Notes under the pieces: model-generated
Seen by the model: only the letters and a program-made list of their open reading frames with translations
What the model was told of the DNA's origin: nothing
Databases searched by the model: none
Position numbers and translations under genes: made by a program
Part shown: piece after piece, positions 31,661 to 40,030 of the stretch
Position numbering within the stretch: position 1 is the stretch's first letter
Layout: each line of letters starts with the position of its first letter
Virus record (IMG/VR): IMGVR_UViG_3300014325_000019
Span: 1 to 47,821 of that record
DNA from: a virus
Reading direction: 5' to 3' (one strand)
DNA: 47,821 nt

Positions 31661-34036
31661 TCATAGTGGCGCCTGATTCCCATTCATGGCCGGCCCGCCG
31701 GGGAGCGACTGCACGGCGCCGGAATTCTGATTGCTGTTCGCCATGCTGCGCGCCGAGCCGGCCGGCTGCGGCGGCGCCGCGGCGCCGGCTGCCGGCGGCG
31801 TCGCCCCGGCCCCAGGCGCGGGCGACGTCGTCAGGTCGACGACGCCACCGGGATCGATCGCACCTTGCGCGCGCTGCGCGAGGGCCAGATCGATTTCCAT
31901 GAGATGCGCCGTCAAGAGCCCATCGAACGCGCCTTTGAATTGCTTCCGCAAATCCTGCAACGTGTCGCCGTTGACCCACTTCAAAAATTCCTGACGCGCG
32001 ACGGCCGGGTCATACCAGCGTTGCCACTGCAACGGATAGCTGAATTCGCGCGTGACGTCGTAGGCCGGATCGGCGGTGAGCTGCGCCGTCGCCGCCTTGT
32101 AGCTGCCGTCCGTCATCCAGCGTTCGAAGGCCTCTTGCCGCCGCAAGGCGCATTGGACTTGAATGTCATCGGTCGGAATGAGATCGATGGCGCCGAACTT
32201 CCGGAAAATCGCGTAGCGCTGATCGCTGTTGTTCGCGTCCAGCAATTTGAGCTGCGAGAGATGCTCCACCATCGCGCGCATGCCGAGCGCGGTTTTTGGT
32301 TTGCCGGTGCCATCCTCGATGAGCATCCGCACGGCGCCGGACAGGTCCGCCTTTTTGAACGTCTTGAACGCGTACTCACGAGCCGGCGTCATCACCGCGT
32401 ACGTGCGTTCGGTCGGGCCGTACTCGCGCTCCAGCTCGAGGGCGAAGCCGGCCCATTCACGATAGCAATGGCCACGGGCCGCAAACGGGCGCGCGAAGCG
32501 GGCTTCGCCCCGTTCGACGAGTAGTTGCATCGCCGAGAACGCCTCGACGCCTGGCGGCTTCGCGCCTTTCAAGACGTCGTAGACGCCACTGAGTTGATCG
32601 ATATCCCCCAAGAGCTGTTGCCGCAGTTGGTAGAACGATCGATCGGGCCCCATGCCGGGCACGCGTTCAGGGCGCCCCGCGGTCCCGGCTAATTGCGCGT
32701 TCCATTGCAGGATCAATCCCGCGAGCCCTGGCGAGTCGCCCAACCATTGCACTTCGGCGCCCTTGGGGACCATCCATTGCGGCGACGCCGTGCGCGTGAT
32801 GATCATCTCGACGAGGGAATCCAAGCGGTTGAGCTGATCGTATTTTTGAATCACCGTATCGTGAATGCCCGAGCCTACGACGCGCCCGCCCACGCTTTTG
32901 TAGCGCCCGAGCGAAAACGTCCATAACGGATTCCCCGCCGCGTTGTGGTACGGCAGCGGGCCCGGCAGCCCTTCCGATTCGCATTCGATGGCGATCGGCT
33001 CGGCGTCGCCGACGAAACGCGCGACGAGCCCGTCTGGATGTTCCGGCGTCGGCCGCATCCACCATTCGAATTCCGCCACGCCGTCGCTTTCGCCGGCCGT
33101 GGCCGCCATGCTCGCCGCGTTGCCGAGATCGTTCTGAAACGGGATCGACTTGAAAATCTGCAACGAACGTTCGCCCGCCAGCCGCGTCCATCGAATCTGC
33201 TCGACGTACTTTTTCAGCTCGGCGTGCTCTTCGTAGTACCGCTTGTCCCGCCAGCGCAAGCGAATCAGGCCGGGAATATCCTTCCAGCGCGCGTGAATGA
33301 GCGGGAAGGCAATTTCCAGCGGGGATAGCGCCGTCGTCACCGCACTGCCCTTCGACAGCACATCGAACCGCGGTTGCCCTTGCGCGTCGACGGCCGGCGT
33401 GAAATCCGACTTGCCGCACCGCGGGCACTTCTGCCCGGCCTCGGCGATAAAGTCGCTGGTCACTTCCAATTGGCACGCCGTGCAGTGTTCCCACGGCAAC
33501 CGATACAAGCCACTGATCGCGGACTTATCCCACGCGGTGTGGAGACACGCGGTGCCGAGATTGACGAACCAATAATCAAATTCGTCCATCACGTCCGTCA
33601 TGTCATGCACGTCGTGCAGCAGCGGGACGAGATCATCCGCGATGCCGGCGGTCACCAGGTCGCGCGGATCGCGAGACGCCGGCCGGCAGTCGACGCCGAG
33701 ATCGGCCGTCGCAAACATCGCGCGAATCGTGGCGTCGATTTCGGTGGCCTTGTTCGTGACCGGCTTCGGAATGCCGCGCGCCAGGCGCGCATCGCGCCAG
33801 CCTTCCGTGCGCGAATACGGCGCGAGCCATTGGCGGCCGTTCAGGTAGTGAATGATCCGCGTCCATTGCCGCTCGAAAATCCAGCGGTCCGCGAAACATT
33901 CTTTTTTGAAGCGCTTGAACCCGTCGATCAGTTGCGTCCGTTCGGCATTCGACGACGTGGTCACGATGTTGCCCGCGCGCGGGAGATTCGCGAGCAGCGT
34001 GGACGGCGGCGGCGTCAGTGGAGCTAAGTCGGCCAT
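31661..34036 (-). CDS. portal protein with internal zinc ribbon
   Basis: 791 aa from ATG 34036. The central region has portal motifs (GRYKSVGGRVVGSGIHDTVI, QKYDQLNRLDSLVEMIIT, TAGRPERVPGMGPDRSFYQL), and SGVYDVLKGAKPPGVEAFSA is the loop common in podovirus-type portals. Residues about 184-206 hold C184, C187, C203 and C206 (HCTACQ ... KCPRCGK), a zinc ribbon seldom seen in portals. The C-terminus is a Pro/Ala/Gly tail. It forms the DNA entry ring of the capsid. Confidence 0.8.
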   Translation of the reverse strand: MADLAPLTPPPSTLLANLPRAGNIVTTSSNAERTQLIDGFKRFKKECFADRWIFERQWTRIIHYLNGRQWLAPYSRTEGWRDARLARGIPKPVTNKATEIDATIRAMFATADLGVDCRPASRDPRDLVTAGIADDLVPLLHDVHDMTDVMDEFDYWFVNLGTACLHTAWDKSAISGLYRLPWEHCTACQLEVTSDFIAEAGQKCPRCGKSDFTPAVDAQGQPRFDVLSKGSAVTTALSPLEIAFPLIHARWKDIPGLIRLRWRDKRYYEEHAELKKYVEQIRWTRLAGERSLQIFKSIPFQNDLGNAASMAATAGESDGVAEFEWWMRPTPEHPDGLVARFVGDAEPIAIECESEGLPGPLPYHNAAGNPLWTFSLGRYKSVGGRVVGSGIHDTVIQKYDQLNRLDSLVEMIITRTASPQWMVPKGAEVQWLGDSPGLAGLILQWNAQLAGTAGRPERVPGMGPDRSFYQLRQQLLGDIDQLSGVYDVLKGAKPPGVEAFSAMQLLVERGEARFARPFAARGHCYREWAGFALELEREYGPTERTYAVMTPAREYAFKTFKKADLSGAVRMLIEDGTGKPKTALGMRAMVEHLSQLKLLDANNSDQRYAIFRKFGAIDLIPTDDIQVQCALRRQEAFERWMTDGSYKAATAQLTADPAYDVTREFSYPLQWQRWYDPAVARQEFLKWVNGDTLQDLRKQFKGAFDGLLTAHLMEIDLALAQRAQGAIDPGGVVDLTTSPAPGAGATPPAAGAAAPPQPAGSARSMANSNQNSGAVQSLPGGPAMNGNQAPL

Positions 34037-34044
34037 GGGGAGCG

Positions 34045-34416
34045 TTACCCTTTCGCCCGCGTGGTGTCGGGCTCGTCGCGGTACTCGACCGTGCCGGCCG
34101 CATTCCAAGTCACGCCTTGCTGGCGGGCGGCGTCATCGCCCATATCCTCAAAGAGCGCCGAGCCCATCGCCGAGAGCACGGCCGCCTGATCGAGCGCGGG
34201 CGCCGGCACGGCCGCCAGCTCGGGGATCGGAATCTCGAGCTTCGTGATATGGCGCACCATGATCGCGCGCTCTTTCTCGAGCTGATTGATCCGCGCGATC
34301 AGAAAGGCGGTCTGCGTGCGATGCGTCGCGGCTTGTTCGCTCAACACGGTCGCGCGTGTGCGTTGCTCGATCAGGTCGGCGCGCAGCGCGGCCAGTTCGG
34401 CGTGAGCAATCCACAT
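34045..34416 (-). CDS. coiled-coil protein before portal
   Basis: 123 aa from ATG 34416. The first 60 residues are a continuous coiled coil (HAELAALRADLIEQRTRATV ... INQLEKERAIMVRH), followed by a Pro/Ala-rich linker and a short C-terminal part. Likely a structural or assembly helper beside the portal; no family is recognised. Confidence 0.6.
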   Translation of the reverse strand: MWIAHAELAALRADLIEQRTRATVLSEQAATHRTQTAFLIARINQLEKERAIMVRHITKLEIPIPELAAVPAPALDQAAVLSAMGSALFEDMGDDAARQQGVTWNAAGTVEYRDEPDTTRAKG

Positions 34417-34419
34417 CGG

Positions 34420-34620
34420 TCACAGCACTTTCGGAATCGCGATGTCGTGGCCCCCGAGCGCGCGCCAGATCGTAAACGCGACGATCACGGCGGCGAGTAC
34501 CCACAACAAGCGATCGATGATTGTCGGATGCTCGGGCGCCAGGTAGTCAATCACCCAGATCGCCGCGGCGATCAACAGGACGACGCCACCACACAGGAAG
34601 AGCAGTTGCAGTAAGCCCAT
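34420..34620 (-). CDS. small two-span membrane protein (Thivi_2564-like)
   Basis: 66 aa. Two membrane segments (LLQLLFLCGGVVLLIAAAIW and RLLWVLAAVIVAFTIWRAL) flank a short polar loop (DYLAPEHPTIID). This matches the size and layout of the small Thivi_2564-type membrane family. It is one of three tiny membrane protein genes in a row, a possible holin-like set or envelope module. Confidence 0.65.
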   Translation of the reverse strand: MGLLQLLFLCGGVVLLIAAAIWVIDYLAPEHPTIIDRLLWVLAAVIVAFTIWRALGGHDIAIPKVL

Positions 34621-34639
34621 GGCGTCTCACTCCCCATCG

Positions 34640-34819
34640 CTAAATCGCACTCAAATTCGACAGGTCAAAGAGATGCACGCCCCACGCGCGCCAGAGCGCG
34701 AGGGCGAGCACCAGGACGCCGACCGTCCACAAAATGCGCTTCGCCTGAGAATTGTCCACCGCGATCGCGAGGAACAACACGACGAACGCACACATCAAGA
34801 GCCCATGCGGGACGTCCAC
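34640..34819 (-). CDS. small two-span membrane protein, GTG start
   Basis: 59 aa from GTG 34819 to TAG at 34642-34640, 6 bp after the upstream stop; an internal ATG (residue 9) is an alternative start. Segments GLLMCAFVVLFLAIAVD and ILWTVGVLVLALALWRAWG are hydrophobic and separated by NSQAKR. The layout echoes the neighbouring two-span protein, so the two may be diverged copies. Confidence 0.55.
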   Translation of the reverse strand: MDVPHGLLMCAFVVLFLAIAVDNSQAKRILWTVGVLVLALALWRAWGVHLFDLSNLSAI

Positions 34820-34825
34820 GGCGAC

Positions 34826-35113
34826 TCAGCATACACCCCCCTCGTCGTGGGGTTGCGCGAGGATCAGATCCACGGCCGCCGCCATCAGCCAGAGGGTCGC
34901 GTGCGCGTGCGTCTCGCTGCCGTCGTGAAATTCGGCCTGCGCAATGGCCAGCGCGTGCGCAAGGATGGTCGCCCGTGGACGGGCCGGCGGCGCGAGCAGG
35001 ATCGCGCGCCAGGGTTGGATCAAGCGGTCATAGTCCGCGCCATGGAGAAAGCGCAACGTCTGGCGGCACTCGTGCAAGCGCATCACGACGTCGAGATCAT
35101 CCGTGAGCGTCAC
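34826..35113 (-). CDS. hypothetical late-block protein
   Basis: 95 aa from GTG 35113, whose GTGA overlaps the stop of the tiny membrane gene upstream; the frame is open to 35416 but only as low-quality sequence. A helical protein (LDVVMRLHECRQTLRFLHGA ... ATLWLMAAAVDLILAQ). No family is recognised. Confidence 0.55.
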   Translation of the reverse strand: MTLTDDLDVVMRLHECRQTLRFLHGADYDRLIQPWRAILLAPPARPRATILAHALAIAQAEFHDGSETHAHATLWLMAAAVDLILAQPHDEGGVC

Positions 35114-35226
35114 GGGACACGCGCCGCCGTGAGCATCACGAGCAGTTGAATCCCGGCGTAGGCGATCCACGCCAGCTCGCCCGCGACGCACGCCCACGCG
35201 AGGCGCGCGGTCCACCGATGTCCCAT
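35110..35226 (-). CDS. tiny single-span membrane peptide
   Basis: 38 aa from ATG 35226 to TGA at 35112-35110. A basic start (GHRWTARLAW) precedes a hydrophobic segment (IAYAGIQLLVMLTAA). The GTGA overlap with the next gene and the tight fit between two genes support translation. Together with 34420 and 34640 it makes a cluster of three membrane peptides. Confidence 0.5.
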   Translation of the reverse strand: MGHRWTARLAWACVAGELAWIAYAGIQLLVMLTAARVP

Positions 35227-35237
35227 GGCTGCCCCTG

Positions 35238-35492
35238 TCAATCGGGCACTTTCCCGCCACCGTGCCGCGCGCGCCACAATTCCATCGCGTCCGCGATGGC
35301 GTACGCGCCGGCCACCTTGCCGTGTGGCCCGTCACGGGCCGCCAGCTCCAGCGCCCATCCGCGCACTTTATCGGCGGACAGAATGTCACGCGCCACGAGG
35401 ACGAAGACGGGCTCATCGGGATCGCTTCGTCCTAAGCACCCTTCGTTGCGGGCGGCGGCCTCGAGTACTTCGCGCTTCGTGATCAGGTTCAT
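35238..35492 (-). CDS. small phage protein (EPVFVLVARDxLSA motif)
   Basis: 84 aa from ATG 35492 with GGAGA about 6 nt upstream. LITKREVLEAAARNEGCLGR, then DEPVFVLVARDILSADKV and a C-terminal GGGKVPD, matches a recurring small phage protein family of unknown function. Its first 80 nt overlap, in another frame, the 3' end of the upstream gene. Confidence 0.7.
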   Translation of the reverse strand: MNLITKREVLEAAARNEGCLGRSDPDEPVFVLVARDILSADKVRGWALELAARDGPHGKVAGAYAIADAMELWRARHGGGKVPD

Positions 35493-36138
35493 GAGACGTC
35501 TCCGCGAGCGCCGGGACCAACGTCAGCGGCGGCGACGGCACCGCCAGCACCGTGTTAACAAACCGCAAGATCCGACCGGTCGATGCGTCCACGATACCAT
35601 CCCACGCGCCGGCATAATCGGGCCCGAGCCCGCGGGTCACCGCATGGAAACTCACTTGCCCGTGCGGCAGATCGACGTAGAGCACCCACGGATAGCGCTC
35701 GTTCGCCGCGTCCACGCCCCAGCCCCACGGATACGGGAGCGCGTGGGTCGTGGTCACAGTCACCGGCCCCTGCGGCAACGGCAGCACGATCCGCAACACC
35801 CACGGATCGCGCGCGGTCGGATCCGGATGCCCACACCCCCAGACATCGCCCTGCGCGTTCGTCGTCATGAGCAACGTCGTCAATTGCTCGAGCGACCAAT
35901 TCTTGCGGCCGTACGCCAGCGTCGAGTAGTGGCCCCGGTGATACACCTTCGCGCGCGCCGAGCACTTCTGCGCACGAAAGAGCTGGATCGCGACGAACCC
36001 GAGCGGCCCGCAGCCCGCGAGTTCGTTGTAGAGGGCGCGCGTCGCGTCGCCGTCCGATCCAGCGAAGATCATCTCCGCGCGATGCGCTTCGTAGTCGCGT
36101 TCGGCGGCGGCGACGACGGCCCCGGTACTCTGTTTCAT
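35413..36138 (-). CDS. phage hypothetical protein with extended C-terminus
   Basis: 241 aa from ATG 36138 (overlaps the previous stop). RAQKCSARAKVYHRGHYSTL and YPWVLYVDLPHGQVSFHAVT, then RGLGPDYAGAWDGIVD, form a family-like pattern of phage hypotheticals that end soon after this. Here the frame runs on through an Arg-rich tail for another ~30 codons, overlapping the 84-aa gene out of frame by 80 bp. The natural stop may have been lost. Confidence 0.6.
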   Translation of the reverse strand: MKQSTGAVVAAAERDYEAHRAEMIFAGSDGDATRALYNELAGCGPLGFVAIQLFRAQKCSARAKVYHRGHYSTLAYGRKNWSLEQLTTLLMTTNAQGDVWGCGHPDPTARDPWVLRIVLPLPQGPVTVTTTHALPYPWGWGVDAANERYPWVLYVDLPHGQVSFHAVTRGLGPDYAGAWDGIVDASTGRILRFVNTVLAVPSPPLTLVPALAETSHEPDHEARSTRGRRPQRRVLRTKRSR

Positions 36139-36347
36139 AGTTCCACCCGCACGGCCGCGCGTGTGACCGCCGCGCGCGACGTCTTCGCCAGAATGGCCTG
36201 CATTTGGTCGGTGACATCGAATTTTTCGCGCGCCACGAGGTAGCGGCGCTTCCCGACTGGTGTGGTCTTCTCGATGTAGCGCGTGACGACAAACCAACGG
36301 CGCACGAGCGGCGAGTAGGTGATCCGCGGCGTTTGCTTCGGTCTCAT
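36135..36347 (-). CDS. small hypothetical protein
   Basis: 70 aa from ATG 36347 (ATGA overlap with the upstream gene). Basic, beta-type sequence (RITYSPLVRRWFVVTRYIEK) followed by REKFDVTDQMQAILAK. No cysteines or membrane segment. Function is unknown. Confidence 0.6.
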   Translation of the reverse strand: MRPKQTPRITYSPLVRRWFVVTRYIEKTTPVGKRRYLVAREKFDVTDQMQAILAKTSRAAVTRAAVRVEL

Positions 36348-36628
36348 GATCGCGCCTCGGTAATCAACGCCTCGAGCGCATCCAGCACGATCGCTTGATG
36401 GTGAACAGAGCACATCGCGACGAGATGCAACGCGCGGGCATAGCTGACGAGCCACGCGCGCTCGGGGAACACATCCGGCCTGCGCGCCAACAGCGCCAGG
36501 ACCGCGTCACGCACGCACACAATTGCCATCCCGGTGCCAGGGCCGAGACTGCCCACACCCCCGTCAGTGAGCACGCGCGCGAGGGCCTGCCAGTCCGCGG
36601 GCGTCAACGGCTCGAGCGGATCCGTCAT
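36344..36628 (-). CDS. small hypothetical protein
   Basis: 94 aa from ATG 36628, chosen because it forms ATGA with the stop at 36625; an ATG three codons upstream is also in frame. LTPADWQALARVLTDGGVGS, AIVCVRDAVLALLARR and CSVHHQAIVLDALEALIT suggest a helical protein. No family is recognised. Confidence 0.6.
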   Translation of the reverse strand: MTDPLEPLTPADWQALARVLTDGGVGSLGPGTGMAIVCVRDAVLALLARRPDVFPERAWLVSYARALHLVAMCSVHHQAIVLDALEALITEARS

Positions 36629-37341
36629 CGTCGCCACCAGGCCGCCAGCCGCGTCGTCCAGGTCGGCGCGCTCGCGAGCTGCACGCGCAAGACCGGCGTG
36701 CCGTGTTTTGGATTCGCGAACGCATCGCCCGACAACCCGTCCGCGGTGTGATACCCAAAGAGCCCCACGAGAAAATTCTGTACCAGCGCATCCGGATCAA
36801 AGTCGATGATCCGGCCGCAGTCGGTCGCCGACCGAATCGCGTACTTGGCCGCCGCACGCGCCGCTTCGTGCGCCGTCCGACACAGCGGATCGTTCACGCC
36901 CATGCGAAACGGCATCGGCGGCGCCTCGTACTGGTCGTTGGGGAGTCTGGCGTACAACCAGTGGTCGGCCCGCAGTGGATACGAGACTACTGCGCAGCCC
37001 GACCCATCCCCGAGATTGGCCGTGACGCTCTCGACGCGCCCGCAGGCCGCATCCAGCCGGGCGCGCAGTGTGGTCAGGGTCATCTCGGGTGCCGTCGCGA
37101 TCCGCTCAATCGTCACGGGACGCTGATTGATGATCTCAAACCAGGCGCCATCAGGACGGCGCACGACGCTCAGTGAGAGCGGCGACGGTGACGCACCGCT
37201 CAGCCCGTGCGAGAGTTCCAGTACGAGCGAGCCCGGCGGCGTGACGACGACGACACGCGCGAGCGTCGAATACCCGTGCGCGGTCAAGATCACGTACTCA
37301 TCGATCGCGAACGGCCGATCGTCGTCGGGAGTACTCATCAT
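36625..37341 (-). CDS. hypothetical protein downstream of terminase
   Basis: 238 aa from ATG 37341 (ATGATG; the second ATG is equally possible), overlapping the terminase stop region. AIDEYVILTAHGYSTLARVV and EMTLTTLRARLDAACGRVES are readable, and the C-terminus ends in WTTRLAAWWRR. No domain is assigned. Directly downstream of terminase, so perhaps a packaging accessory. Confidence 0.6.
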   Translation of the reverse strand: MMSTPDDDRPFAIDEYVILTAHGYSTLARVVVVTPPGSLVLELSHGLSGASPSPLSLSVVRRPDGAWFEIINQRPVTIERIATAPEMTLTTLRARLDAACGRVESVTANLGDGSGCAVVSYPLRADHWLYARLPNDQYEAPPMPFRMGVNDPLCRTAHEAARAAAKYAIRSATDCGRIIDFDPDALVQNFLVGLFGYHTADGLSGDAFANPKHGTPVLRVQLASAPTWTTRLAAWWRR

Positions 37342-37343
37342 CG

Positions 37344-38969
37344 TCAGTCCACAATCGACGCGGACGCGGCCCAATCCACCCCGAACGGCCAGCCACGATC
37401 GCCCGGCCGTAACTCATCCCCGCGCGCGTCGTCCGCGTCATAGCCGCGCATGCGCTGAATGTCGTCCGCGACCTTCGCCGGCAGCGTCGACAGATCGCGC
37501 CCGATCTGCGGCGCCGCCAGTTCCGGCGCCGCGGGCCGCGACATCACGATGTAGCGCAACGCGTTCGCGCCCTGTTCCGGCCCCGTTTTCAAGCAATCCT
37601 CTTCGTTGGCGTCGTCCTGCAACAGCGCCGGGATCGTCTTGAGCAGCCGCGGACAGTCCGGACTGATGATCAAGCCCGCTTGCGCCACGGCGTCGATGAC
37701 CATCGGCTTGAACCACGCGCGCAGTCGAAGAAAGCCGGTCACGCGATCGTGATCGGAGCGCACGGCCGGCACGCCGCGCGTGCGAAACGTCTCGAAGACA
37801 TCCTCCCCGTTCTGCCCCTCGGGCACATCGCTCGGCGGATTGCCCCAGACGGAGACGAACGTCCAGTGCTTCTCGACGTTGACGGCCGCGATGTCCTTCG
37901 CCACGTCGCCCGCGAGCTGCTCGGAGAACACATGCTCGCGTTCGACGTACAGCCGACCATCCGGCAACACGACCGCCCACACGAAAATCCCCGGCCGAAA
38001 AAATCCCCAATGCAGGCCGCCGACGCGCGGCAGATCCGGCGACACCGTCAAGCGCTGGACGCGATCCGCCGTGATGAATTCGGGGAAGTATTGGCCGGGA
38101 AACACATCGCGCCGGCCCCACCGGTACCGCGCGCGCTGCGCGGGCTCGAGCGCCATCAAGAACTGCGCGTACTCTTCGTCAATCCACGGGTTATCCTCGA
38201 CCGACGTCGGAATAAATAGATGTTGATCAGGATCGTAGGCGGGGTACTTCCGTTCACCGGTCGGCGTGAGCATGTGCCCGCGCGTTTTCGAGATCAACAC
38301 TTCGTCGATGTAGTCGGCGAGCGGCCCGCCGGGGTTTTCGCCGTACAGCACGACGCCGCGCCAGCCATCACGGCGCATACGGCCGACCATGGCCGGGATC
38401 TCCGTCGCTTGGCGCTCGGTGAACATTTCGAACTGATCGAAGATCAAGAGATCCGCTTCGGCGCCGACGTAGTTTTTCCAATCGTCGTCGTCCTGGCAGT
38501 GATTGAAGGCGAGCTGCGAATCGTTGTGTTCCCACGTGATGCGCCGGCTCGCGAGCTTCGCGCCGATCCGCTTCACTTCCTTAGCGGCCTTCAAGAGATG
38601 GTCTTTCTCGAGGTCGGGGAACGTGCGCCGCAAGAGCACGGCCGTGAAATCCGCATACTTCATGCAGTACCGATACGCGAGCCGTCGCAGGCCTGTGCTC
38701 TTGGAACCCCCGCGGCTGCCCCCGAGCAGAATGTGTCGGTACCGTTGCGATTCCACCGCCTCTTCTAGCTCGACTTGTTTGGGTGTGGGGAGATGGAACA
38801 GGCCGCCGTCGACGTCGAAGATCGCCCAGCGACATTGGCGATCGAAACACGACGGCGTCTCACAGATCCAAAAGCCGCGACCTAAAATATCCTCGAGCAC
38901 GAACGGCTTCCGACACCAACAGCACCGTGCTTCGATCTGCCAATCGGCCGGCTCGATCGCGGTCGTCAA
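37344..38969 (-). CDS. terL: terminase large subunit with N-terminal zinc motif
   Basis: 541 aa. The ATPase half has Walker A GGSRGGSKST at residues 83-92 and the Walker B-like LLIFDQFE at 174-181, where D178 is followed by Q179 instead of the usual Glu; E181 is nearby. C-terminal nuclease region: GLHWGFFRPGIFVWA at about 318-332, where related terminases normally have GxDWG; here residue 320 is His. A Cys-rich N-terminus (C16, C17, C19, C36, C41, C46) may bind zinc. It packages DNA into the prohead. Confidence 0.8.
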   Translation of the reverse strand: MTTAIEPADWQIEARCCWCRKPFVLEDILGRGFWICETPSCFDRQCRWAIFDVDGGLFHLPTPKQVELEEAVESQRYRHILLGGSRGGSKSTGLRRLAYRYCMKYADFTAVLLRRTFPDLEKDHLLKAAKEVKRIGAKLASRRITWEHNDSQLAFNHCQDDDDWKNYVGAEADLLIFDQFEMFTERQATEIPAMVGRMRRDGWRGVVLYGENPGGPLADYIDEVLISKTRGHMLTPTGERKYPAYDPDQHLFIPTSVEDNPWIDEEYAQFLMALEPAQRARYRWGRRDVFPGQYFPEFITADRVQRLTVSPDLPRVGGLHWGFFRPGIFVWAVVLPDGRLYVEREHVFSEQLAGDVAKDIAAVNVEKHWTFVSVWGNPPSDVPEGQNGEDVFETFRTRGVPAVRSDHDRVTGFLRLRAWFKPMVIDAVAQAGLIISPDCPRLLKTIPALLQDDANEEDCLKTGPEQGANALRYIVMSRPAAPELAAPQIGRDLSTLPAKVADDIQRMRGYDADDARGDELRPGDRGWPFGVDWAASASIVD

Positions 38970-39181
38970 AACAACACACCTTGGCCCTTGATCGGCGTCA
39001 CGCCTTCAGGCGCGATCGTCGCGAAGACGCGCGCCTCGGGCGGTAACCCGCGATCCTGCGCGATCACGCCGTACACGTCGGCCGGCCACGCGTCGAGGCG
39101 ATAGACGACCATCGACTTGCCGAAACGGTCGACCATGCCTCGGGCGGTGTCGACCGCGCCTTGTTTCGTCACGGCGGTCAC
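38966..39181 (-). CDS. small hypothetical protein next to terminase
   Basis: 71 aa from GTG 39181 (GTGA overlap with the gene upstream); the frame extends upstream without better support. TKQGAVDTARGMVDRFGKSM and PADVYGVIAQDRGLPPEARV read as real protein. Its TGA overlaps the terminase ATG (ATGA at 38969-38966). It could be a small-terminase replacement, but no HTH is seen. Confidence 0.6.
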   Translation of the reverse strand: MTAVTKQGAVDTARGMVDRFGKSMVVYRLDAWPADVYGVIAQDRGLPPEARVFATIAPEGVTPIKGQGVLF

Positions 39182-39648
39182 CGCGCCGACTCGTACTGAA
39201 ATTCGCCAGTGGTTCTGTGATCGCTCGTGCGACGCCACGCCGTCGTCATCGGCGCCGCCTCGGTGGTATGTCGCACGTGCGCGTGTGTCTCGATCGTGCC
39301 CTGATCATTCACCACGAGACAATCCAGCGTCGGCTGCTGGTCGGGCGATCCGCCCGGCTCAACGCGCCATGTCAGCACGAGCGCATCGCGCGCGTACCCA
39401 TCCTCGCGCACCAACACGACCGCTTGTCCCATCCGGACCGTCGTACTCGCCATCACGCCCTCGCTTCCTTCCAATTGCCGCACCAGCGCATCAAAATACC
39501 GCGCGTCCTCGAGCCAGGCGCGCGACTCCTCGCCTGCACTGCGGCGCGCGTCGCGCACACACTGCGCATAGCGTCCCCGCGCCCACTGCAACACAGACAA
39601 CAGACCGAACGCCATCGGCAACGCGTCCTGTCGATGGCGCGTGTCCAT
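39178..39648 (-). CDS. hypothetical protein
   Basis: 156 aa from ATG 39648; the open frame extends to 39786 as Arg-rich junk. AFGLLSVLQWARGRYAQCVR and AWLEDARYFDALVRQLEGSE are helical; the later part (TVRMGQAVVLVREDGYARDA) is beta-rich. A GTGAGG site precedes the start. Overlap with the next gene at 39181. No family is recognised. Confidence 0.6.
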   Translation of the reverse strand: MDTRHRQDALPMAFGLLSVLQWARGRYAQCVRDARRSAGEESRAWLEDARYFDALVRQLEGSEGVMASTTVRMGQAVVLVREDGYARDALVLTWRVEPGGSPDQQPTLDCLVVNDQGTIETHAHVRHTTEAAPMTTAWRRTSDHRTTGEFQYESAR

Positions 39649-39650
39649 CC

Positions 39651-39830
39651 TCACCACTCGGCCGCGCGACCTGGTCGTAAGGCATCGCCGGCCACAATCG
39701 GCGTGTCGGCCGACGCGGGCGGAAACGTGCGCAGCGCGACGGCGCCGCCGCATTGTGGGCACGCGGTCCGATTGCGATGAAACCACGCGTCACACCCCGC
39801 GCAAAAGGTACGCAGGTAGCGCCTCGTCAT
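39651..39830 (-). CDS. short zinc-ribbon protein
   Basis: 59 aa from ATG 39830 (ATGA overlap with the gene at 39827) to TGA at 39653-39651. The sequence FCAGCDAWFHRNRTACPQCG has two CxxC knuckles spaced as a zinc ribbon, followed by a Pro/Ala tail. Fully packed between two genes, so it is very likely coding. Confidence 0.65.
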   Translation of the reverse strand: MTRRYLRTFCAGCDAWFHRNRTACPQCGGAVALRTFPPASADTPIVAGDALRPGRAAEW

Positions 39831-40030
39831 GTGGGCGTCTCCTCGTCGGCCTTCACGTCAAACTGATCGCACAGCGCGCGCAAGGCCGCGATGATCTCGG
39901 CCCGCGTCATCGATCGATCGCGGCGCGAGGTCACGCGCACGTACGACTTCGGCCCCAACGGAATCAGGACGTCATACCGGCCGCGCAGGATGCCCCGGCC
40001 GACGCGCGTGGGATCGATCAGGTCCGTCAT
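39827..40030 (-). CDS. small hypothetical protein
   Basis: 67 aa from ATG 40030 (ATGA overlap at 40027). TDLIDPTRVGRGILRGRYDV, LIPLGPKSYVRVTSRRD and a helix RAEIIAALRALCDQFDVK. Possibly a small nucleic-acid-binding beta/alpha protein; no family is recognised. Confidence 0.6.
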   Translation of the reverse strand: MTDLIDPTRVGRGILRGRYDVLIPLGPKSYVRVTSRRDRSMTRAEIIAALRALCDQFDVKADEETPT

